This document shows, in pieces, positions 58,803 through 64,000 of a stretch of DNA of 64,000 bases. A model generated the notes under the pieces. That model was not told the DNA's origin and made no database searches. It worked only from the letters and a program-made list of their open reading frames with translations. The translations under genes were made by a program, and so were the position numbers. Location of the stretch: positions 1-64,000 of the forward strand of contig CAZZAM010000010.1 in assembly GCA_964652775.1 (NCBI GenBank), read 5' to 3'. This DNA is from UBA11346 sp038060575. GTDB taxonomy: Bacteria; Planctomycetota; UBA11346. Positions within the stretch are counted from its first letter, which is position 1. Every line of letters begins with the position of its first letter.

Positions 58803-59836
58803 AGCCGCTGCTCCAGGTTGAAAATCTCAAAGTATGGTTCCCCAAGGCGACGACGTTCTTCGGCACACCGATCTCGTGGATCAAGGCGGTCGATGACGTC
58901 TGCTTCGAACTCAAGCACGGCGAAACCATTGGCCTGGTTGGTGAATCGGGCTCCGGCAAATCGACCACCGGCTACAGCATCCTGCGTTCACTGACTCCGC
59001 GCTCGGGACGCATGCTGTTTTCGCCTGACGGTGAAAAACAGCACGATCTTGCCCAGCTCAACCAAAAGCAATTGCGTCCGCTGCGGAAGCACATGCAGTT
59101 GATCTTCCAAGATCCGTTCTCGTCGCTCAATCCGCGCATGACCGTTTTGCAGTTGGTCAGCGAACCGCTGATCGTCAACGGTATCACCAACAAGGGCGAG
59201 TTGCGCGACCGTGTGCGCGGACTGATCGTCGAGGCCGGCCTCAAGGCGGACTTTCTCAATCGCTATCCGCATGCGTTCTCCGGCGGCCAGCGGCAGCGCA
59301 TCGTCATCGCCCGCGCCCTCGCCCTCAGCCCCAAGCTGGTCGTCGCCGACGAAGCGGTGTCCGCACTCGACGTGTCGGTGCAGGCACAGATCCTCAACCT
59401 GCTGCTCGACCTGCGCGAGAAGCACGGCCTCTCGTATATCTTCATCGCGCACAATCTCGAAGTCGTGCGCCATATCTCGAATCGCGTAGCCGTCATGTAT
59501 GCCGGACGCCTGGTCGAAGACGGACCAACCGAAGAGGTGTTTGGCAATCCCAAGCATCCCTACACGCAGGCGCTGCTCGCCTCCAGCCCGAAGCCCGATC
59601 CGACCAGCACGCGCAAAGCCCGTCAGTTGCCCGGCGAAGTGCCAGATCCATCCAATCTGCCGTCCGGCTGCGTCTTCCATCCGCGTTGCCCGTCTCGCAT
59701 GCCTGAGTGTTCGGTGCGCGTGCCGGTCACGACGAAGGTTGGCGACAGCAATGTGCGCTGCTTGCTGCATGAGACGTCAAGCACACCAACAGCAGCGCCG
59801 ATGTATCCAGAGCCGTTTGCGGAAAAATCTCCGTAA
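58799..59836 (+). CDS. Oligopeptide ABC transporter ATPase, OppF type
   Basis: This 345-residue ATPase shows Walker A LVGESGSGKSTTG, Q-loop LIFQDPFSSLNPRMTV, signature FSGGQRQRIVIARAL, Walker B LVVADEAVSALDVSVQ and H-loop FIAHNLEVVRH. The D-loop/Walker B reads DEAVSALD as in OppF. The C-terminus has CVFHPRCPSRMPEC. ATG 58799 overlaps the oppD-like stop (ATGA). It ends the operon. The 144 bp after it hold nothing I can identify. Confidence 0.94.
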   Translation: MKPLLQVENLKVWFPKATTFFGTPISWIKAVDDVCFELKHGETIGLVGESGSGKSTTGYSILRSLTPRSGRMLFSPDGEKQHDLAQLNQKQLRPLRKHMQLIFQDPFSSLNPRMTVLQLVSEPLIVNGITNKGELRDRVRGLIVEAGLKADFLNRYPHAFSGGQRQRIVIARALALSPKLVVADEAVSALDVSVQAQILNLLLDLREKHGLSYIFIAHNLEVVRHISNRVAVMYAGRLVEDGPTEEVFGNPKHPYTQALLASSPKPDPTSTRKARQLPGEVPDPSNLPSGCVFHPRCPSRMPECSVRVPVTTKVGDSNVRCLLHETSSTPTAAPMYPEPFAEKSP

Positions 59837-59980
59837 TTGAAGAGCAGACTGGCGCTCACAATTCTCAGAGTTCGTTTACAGGGATCCAAAAATTCCTCGT
59901 TGATTGGCCTACTTTAAATCCAAACAACGCGATCCAAGGCAACCGCCAACCTTAGGTGAAAATAACCTGGACGTTTCCGT

Positions 59981-60862
59981 TTAGGTCCGTCGCAACGTAC
60001 GCAGTCGCCGAAGCAGTCGCTCAACCGCTTGATTCGGCTCCCGATTCGGCGTCAGCAAACGGATGACCCGCGCCACGGAACACTCGGGAATCGCCCGTGC
60101 GGCTAGTTCACCGTGGGGAATGCAGCCATCAGGGATAACGCCGAGGCCAAGCCCACTGCGCACCATCGCCTTGATCACCTCGACGTTGGCCAGTTCCATC
60201 ACCGGCTTGAATTGCAGACCGGCACGCTCGAACGCCTGCTCGAGCAGTCGGCGAACGGTCAGCCCACTCGAGAACGTGATCACCGGCCGTTCGGCAAGTT
60301 GCGCCAGCGTGGTTGGGATCTCACTCTCGCGCAGATCGTGAGGGTGGATCAGCACCAGGGGATTCTGGAACAAGCGTTCGCAGCGTAAGCCGGGATGTTC
60401 GGTCGTACCTACTGCAACATCCAACTCTCCGGTCAACAACATGTCCATCAACTGTGGACTGCTTTGGCAAACCACCCTCAACCGCACCTTGGGATTTGCC
60501 TGCACAAACGCCGGCAGCACTTTCGGCAACACGTAGATGCCAATCGAATCGATGCAGCCTAGACGCACCTCGCCACCGACTTCATCGCCAGACGCGCGCA
60601 CCCGGTTGGTCAACGCCACCAACGACACCAACACCTCACGCGAACCGGCCGCCAACGTTTCGCCCGCCGGAGTCAGCCGCGCACCCTGATTCGAACGCTC
60701 AATGAGCTGCACCCCAACCGCACGCTCCAGCTCGCGGATCTGCCGCGACAACGTCGGCTGGGTCAACCCGCGCGCCCGCGCCGCCGCCGACACCGACCCG
60801 GTATCAGCAACCGCCACCAAGGCAGCCAACGCGTGCGGAGAGAGATCGGCGTCGGGGGGCAC
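59981..60862 (-). CDS. LysR-family transcriptional regulator
   Basis: This 293-residue regulator has the N-terminal helix-turn-helix (LAALVAVADTGSVSAAARARG, in parts, then LTQPTLSRQIRELERAVG) and a type 2 periplasmic-binding-like effector domain (GEVRLGCIDSIGIYVLP, ELDVAVGTTEHPG, PVITFSSGLTVRRLLEQAF). GTG 60862 (VPPDADLSPHAL) is proposed as start because upstream codons run into the octamer array. It is divergent from the SDR gene across that array. It probably controls one of its neighbours. Confidence 0.9.
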   Translation of the reverse strand: MPPDADLSPHALAALVAVADTGSVSAAARARGLTQPTLSRQIRELERAVGVQLIERSNQGARLTPAGETLAAGSREVLVSLVALTNRVRASGDEVGGEVRLGCIDSIGIYVLPKVLPAFVQANPKVRLRVVCQSSPQLMDMLLTGELDVAVGTTEHPGLRCERLFQNPLVLIHPHDLRESEIPTTLAQLAERPVITFSSGLTVRRLLEQAFERAGLQFKPVMELANVEVIKAMVRSGLGLGVIPDGCIPHGELAARAIPECSVARVIRLLTPNREPNQAVERLLRRLRTLRRT

Positions 60863-60888
60863 GGGGGAAGAGTAGAGGGATTGCCACG

Positions 60889-61018
60889 GTCCGGAAGTCC
60901 GGAAGTCCGGAAGTCCGGAAGTCTCTGAATTCCTTGCTGTTTTCGTCGTAATTGATGGTTCAACCAACATGGCACCACCAGACTTCCGGACCCCGGACTT
61001 CCGGACTTCCGGACTTCT
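60889..61018. repeat. Inverted octamer array pair, unit TCCGGAAG
   Basis: Left array 60889-60923 holds four copies of TCCGGAAG. Right array 60980-61018 holds the complement in inverted order (CTTCCGGA). They flank a 56-bp core. The unit TCCGGA is itself palindromic. The pair fills the divergent promoter region between the LysR and SDR genes. Confidence 0.82.
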
Positions 61019-61039
61019 TTGCGTGCCTACTCTCCCGCC

Positions 61040-61834
61040 ATGCGACGTATTGCCGGCATGTCGATCTTGATCACGGGCGCTTCGAGCGGGATCGGCGCGG
61101 CGTTGGCGCAGGAGTTGGCGCGACGGGGGGCGCGGCTTGCGCTGGTGGCGCGACGGGTTGAGCGGTTGCGTGACGTGGATGCCAGCTGCGGCGGTGGACA
61201 TCTGGTGCTGCCCGGTGATCTGTCCGATGCGCCGTTTGCCGAGGCGTGCGTTCGCACGGCGCACGCGAAGCTTGGTCGGCTGGATGCGGTCGTGCTGAAT
61301 GCTGGGCGTGGGCTGACCCGCATGGTGGCCGAGACGACCGACGCCGAGTGGCGCGAGATCCTGGCGACCAATCTGCTGAGCACCGCAGCCGGAGTCCGCG
61401 CCGCAGTGCCGTTGCTGCGCGGCCAGGACAAGCGCGATGGCTGGCGGGGGCAGATCGTGATCGTGTCCTCGGTACTCGCCCGCCGTGCGGCGGCAGATGT
61501 TGGAGCGTACAGCGCGACCAAGGCGGCGCAGTTGTCGCTCGCTGAAGCGCTGCGCGTTGAACTAGCCGATGACGCCATCGCGGTCACCAGTGTGCATCCG
61601 GTACGGACAACGACGGAATTCTTCGCGACCAGCGCCGCGCTCAGCAATCGTCCGCACCACGTCGATAGCCGTCTGCCAACTCAGACAGCCGAAGTTGTCG
61701 CCACCAAGATCGCGACGGCGATCGCTCGTCCGCGTCCGGAAGTTTGGCCGCATTGGCTGTCGCGCTGGCAGGTGTCGTTCGCAACCCTGTGGCCGTCGTA
61801 TGCAGATCGGATTTTGAAGAAATATCGGCGGTAA
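61040..61834 (+). CDS. Short-chain dehydrogenase/reductase
   Basis: This 264-residue SDR has the cofactor motif LITGASSGIGAALAQEL, the structural motif VLNAGRG and the catalytic Ser (VSSVLARRAA) with YSATK as the Tyr-x-x-x-Lys pair (about residue 160). Arg in LVARR just after strand 2 suggests NADPH preference. The substrate is unknown. ATG 61040 or ATG 61058 could be the start. It ends 2 bp from the convergent lipoprotein gene. Confidence 0.9.
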   Translation: MRRIAGMSILITGASSGIGAALAQELARRGARLALVARRVERLRDVDASCGGGHLVLPGDLSDAPFAEACVRTAHAKLGRLDAVVLNAGRGLTRMVAETTDAEWREILATNLLSTAAGVRAAVPLLRGQDKRDGWRGQIVIVSSVLARRAAADVGAYSATKAAQLSLAEALRVELADDAIAVTSVHPVRTTTEFFATSAALSNRPHHVDSRLPTQTAEVVATKIATAIARPRPEVWPHWLSRWQVSFATLWPSYADRILKKYRR

Positions 61835-61836
61835 CT

Positions 61837-62574
61837 CTACGGCTGAGTGGGAGTCTTGGCCTGCTCCACGGGTACTTTCGCATGTACCTCATGACCGTCG
61901 ACGTACGCCCTGCCCTCGCGGGAGAAGCTGAGATCCAGGTACCCTTTCTGCTCACTAATCTGGTACTCAAATTCCTGGTAGAGTTTACTTCTTCCGTCCG
62001 CCATCAATTCGATGTGGATGGTATTGGCCTTAAGAATCCGTTTAACCTCTTCGCTTGTCCGAAAGCGATTGAAGCCGATCTCCGGATAGAAGTATACCTT
62101 CTCGTGACCGTCGCTGATAAGAACACAGTATGTTGTATCTCTCAGTTTGCCTTCGAGGAGCGCCTCCACACCAGCACTGATGCCCGCACCGATCGCCTGG
62201 AATAACCCATCAAGAATCGCGCCTACAATTGCTTCACCTAAGCTGCGGCCTAGCTCATCTGCCAGGTCCTTCGCCTGCTCTTTGATATATTCTCGAGAAC
62301 TTTGTTGCTGTTTCCGTTTTACATGATTCTGCGGACGATCGAATTCCACCGTGACATGGAATCGTGACTTGTTCTTGGTTTCGTTGACATGCTCCTGAAT
62401 CGGAAATGCGAATGGTCTGCTGGCTTGGGGACCAACATACTGCAGAAGATATTCCCGGCGGAGCTTGATGACCACTGACCGCTCGGGTGGAATATTGTTA
62501 CGACTGCATCCGGTAGAGATCAGGGCACACAACAGAACCAATGCTACCGATCGATAGCCCGCCGTGCTGCCCAT
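61837..62574 (-). CDS. Predicted lipoprotein, function unknown
   Basis: This 245-residue protein has a lipoprotein signal peptide with lipobox LISTGC (Cys about residue 21). The mature part has a basic/coiled segment (KRKQQQSSREYIKEQAKDL), a Gly/Ala-rich amphipathic helix (GEAIVGAILDGLFQAIGAGI), which could insert in or lie on a membrane, and a beta-rich C-terminus. I do not recognise a family. It lies 17 bp after the outer-membrane protein gene on the same strand, so the two may work together in the outer membrane. Confidence 0.75.
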   Translation of the reverse strand: MGSTAGYRSVALVLLCALISTGCSRNNIPPERSVVIKLRREYLLQYVGPQASRPFAFPIQEHVNETKNKSRFHVTVEFDRPQNHVKRKQQQSSREYIKEQAKDLADELGRSLGEAIVGAILDGLFQAIGAGISAGVEALLEGKLRDTTYCVLISDGHEKVYFYPEIGFNRFRTSEEVKRILKANTIHIELMADGRSKLYQEFEYQISEQKGYLDLSFSREGRAYVDGHEVHAKVPVEQAKTPTQP

Positions 62575-62591
62575 CCTCGTGGGATCCAAGG

Positions 62592-63416
62592 CTAGAATCG
62601 TTGTCCGTAAAACAGTGTCGCACCGAAGCCGGCCCACCACAGGCGCACTTCGCTGTTGGTGTCGCCGAGGACGGTCTGCGTGCGGTAACTGGTCTGAGCG
62701 TAGCCAGCGCGGTAATCAAGTGACGCGCCGAGATGCCAGCGCTGGGTATTGGCCGGATGCCAGATGAGCGCCTGGCGCAGGCCAAGCTCAATATACGGCC
62801 CGGTACCGGTCTTGTTGGATTGGTTGGCGAGTTCCAAATCGAGCAGGTCGATCTGGTTCCACACCAAGCCAAGCGTGAGCTTCGGCTGGATCTCGTAGCG
62901 CCAGTGCGGGGTGAGATACCAGGCGTAGCCCATGCCGACACCGACCCCGGTGGCTATCATGGTCAGATCGGGCGAATTCGCGCCGACCGCATAGAGAATT
63001 TTGTAACGACGTTCGTAATACTCGAATCCGAGCGAATAGAACCAACCATCACGTTCATGGTCGAAATCGCCGAGGATCCATTCCGCTTCCAGTGTCGTAC
63101 CGAAGACCGGATTATTGAGCGTCCGATCGGTCTCGACGTTGACCGGTCCGGGGTACGCGGTTCCGCCGACCGTGCTCTTCACCTGAACGCGGTCGATGCC
63201 CGGCACCCAACCGATGTGGAAGCGCCACTCATCGAACTCGCCACTCTGTGCGCTGCCGTAGATCTGCTCTTTGATATCCCTGCCAGCCAGCCAGTCTTCG
63301 TAGCTCATATCCCGGGTGATGTCCGGGCGTCGGGGAACCGGTGGTTGCTCGGCCGCGACGAGGGCGGCGACGCTTGCGAGCAGCGAGGCAACGAGCGGAA
63401 CCGGACGAACGGGCAT
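62592..63416 (-). CDS. Predicted outer-membrane beta-barrel protein
   Basis: This 274-residue protein has a signal peptide (PVRPVPLVASLLASVAALVAA). A mature domain of alternating amphipathic strands follows (FYSLGFEYYERRYKILYAVG, MGYAWYLTPHWRYEIQPKL, HLGASLDYRAGYAQTSY), and it ends ATLFYGQRF with a terminal Phe, the outer-membrane insertion signal. About 12 strands can be counted by eye. Its precise role is unknown. ATG 63416 is chosen because the signal peptide starts there. Confidence 0.8.
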   Translation of the reverse strand: MPVRPVPLVASLLASVAALVAAEQPPVPRRPDITRDMSYEDWLAGRDIKEQIYGSAQSGEFDEWRFHIGWVPGIDRVQVKSTVGGTAYPGPVNVETDRTLNNPVFGTTLEAEWILGDFDHERDGWFYSLGFEYYERRYKILYAVGANSPDLTMIATGVGVGMGYAWYLTPHWRYEIQPKLTLGLVWNQIDLLDLELANQSNKTGTGPYIELGLRQALIWHPANTQRWHLGASLDYRAGYAQTSYRTQTVLGDTNSEVRLWWAGFGATLFYGQRF

Positions 63417-63522
63417 GGGCAAATCCTTGGCCACGGCAACCCCGTGGCAGTCCGGGGCGAGGGTACGCCCGACCCCCGTTGGGACAGGGTACGCGGTCAG
63501 GCGTGGGGCGGTCTGTATCACC

Positions 63523-63744
63523 CATTGCCACGACTGATAGCTACGAGCTGCGAGCTGCGAGTTTCAAGATTGACCCGAGAACGGCGGGGGAGGGACATTG
63601 CCACGACTGATAGCTACGAGCTGCGAATTTCGAGATTGACCCGAAGTTGTCAGGGAGTGGGGCCGCATCACTCAGGGACAACGAGTTATGCGCAGTTTGA
63701 CCATTGCGAAACTCGCAGCTCGAAGCTCGCAGCTCGAAGCTCGC
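63523..63744. repeat. Heptamer repeats, unit GCTCGCA/GCTCGAA, in direct and inverted copies
   Basis: CATTGCCACGACTGATAGCT and the following GAGCTGCGA occur twice in direct orientation (63523 and 63596, period 73). An inverted array of CTCGCAG/CTCGAAG units lies at 63705-63744. It is the same family as 794-828. No gene lies between 63417 and 63755. Confidence 0.75.
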
Positions 63745-63784
63745 GGTACGTGCCGTCAGGCCGCCGGCCTGACAGCACGTACCG
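63744..63784. repeat. 18-bp palindrome overlapping the aminotransferase stop codon
   Basis: Arms CGGTACGTGC/GCACGTACCG and GTCAGGCC/GGCCTGAC with one mismatch and loop GCC form an 18-bp hairpin. It covers the stop and the last nine codons of the minus-strand aminotransferase and probably terminates it. Confidence 0.75.
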
Positions 63785-64000
63785 CGGTCGCGATGCGCGC
63801 AAACACTTCCGGAATCTGCTCCTCGGTCAGACAACTGAATGCAACGCGCAGCTCGGTCTTGCCGAGAGCGATGGTGCCGACGCCGTGTTTGGCGAGGAGT
63901 TCCTGGCGCACCGCCTCCGCCGTCGTGCCCTTGATGCGCAGGCACATGAAGTAGCCGGAGTTGAACGGGTACACATCCCAGGCATCGGCGTACTCGGGCT
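63756..64000 (-). CDS. PLP-dependent class I/II aminotransferase, C-terminal part
   Basis: Only the last 80 residues are in the window; the gene continues past position 64000. PEYADAWDVYPFNSGYFMCL and AVRQELLAKHGVGTIALG then ELRVAFSCLTEEQIPEVF match the C-terminal small domain of fold type I aminotransferases, including the Arg (LRVAFS) that binds the substrate carboxylate. Substrate unknown. Confidence 0.82.
   Translation of the reverse strand, partial: PEYADAWDVYPFNSGYFMCLRIKGTTAEAVRQELLAKHGVGTIALGKTELRVAFSCLTEEQIPEVFARIATAVRAVRPAA

Overview
The window is a 64 kb piece of a GC-rich draft bacterial scaffold with three N gaps (607-616, 8971-9070, 42865-42874). No rRNA or marker gene fixes the taxon. 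The gene style fits the PVC superphylum, most likely a Planctomycetota-like lineage: an ECF sigma factor with a membrane-tethered extracytoplasmic tail, a 916-residue Ser/Thr kinase with TPR-like repeats, a TPR protein carrying an RNA polymerase alpha-CTD-like domain, a 1012-residue solute-binding protein, a sulfatase and many parallel beta-helix proteins. A lipoprotein and an outer-membrane beta-barrel ending in Phe indicate a two-membrane envelope. The taxon is an inference.

Layout. 1-8.6 kb: small membrane protein, DapA-family aldolase, a GYF_2-like membrane protein, then a sigma factor/beta-helix fusion followed by two secreted paralogues of its beta-helix part. 8.6-9.4 kb: tRNA-Pro(GGG) embedded in hairpin repeats that contain broken tRNA-Pro pieces. 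9.4-18.9 kb: sulfatase, hflX, EamA transporter and SpoU methyltransferase on the minus strand; two EIIA(Ntr)-like proteins, TPR-alphaCTD, GH13 and mreC on the plus strand. 18.9-20.8 kb: tRNA-Ser(UGA) and an AT-rich island of two small genes arranged like integron cassettes. 20.8-39.8 kb: a carbohydrate catabolism region (GH3, acetyl xylan esterase, three more beta-helix proteins, cysteine-synthase-like enzyme, secreted nitrilase, AraC regulator, DegT aminotransferase, GDSL hydrolase, ceramidase-like protein, aldo/keto reductase). 40-52 kb: housekeeping genes (miaA, topA, thyA-folA, tdh/kbl, dnaX, kinase). 52.6-59.8 kb: a five-gene oligopeptide ABC transporter operon. 59.9-64 kb: LysR regulator, SDR, lipoprotein, outer-membrane protein and the end of an aminotransferase.

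How it works together. Secreted beta-helix proteins and esterases probably trim acetylated or sulfated polysaccharide outside the cytoplasm, while GH3, GH13, DapA-family, AKR and DegT enzymes handle products inside. The sigma factor fused to a beta-helix suggests that a glycan-facing domain is physically tied to transcription control. dnaX has every sequence element expected of a programmed -1 frameshift (slippery heptamer, adjacent stop, 5-nt spacer, strong hairpin, open -1 frame), giving gamma-like and tau-like products.

The intergenic DNA is unusually structured. One class is a REP-like pair of hairpins with a constant CYGGGA tag and variable stems. A second class is pairs of inverted 7-9 nt tandem arrays. 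A third is hairpin arrays inserted into tRNA-derived sequence. Several of these keep complementary changes in both arms.
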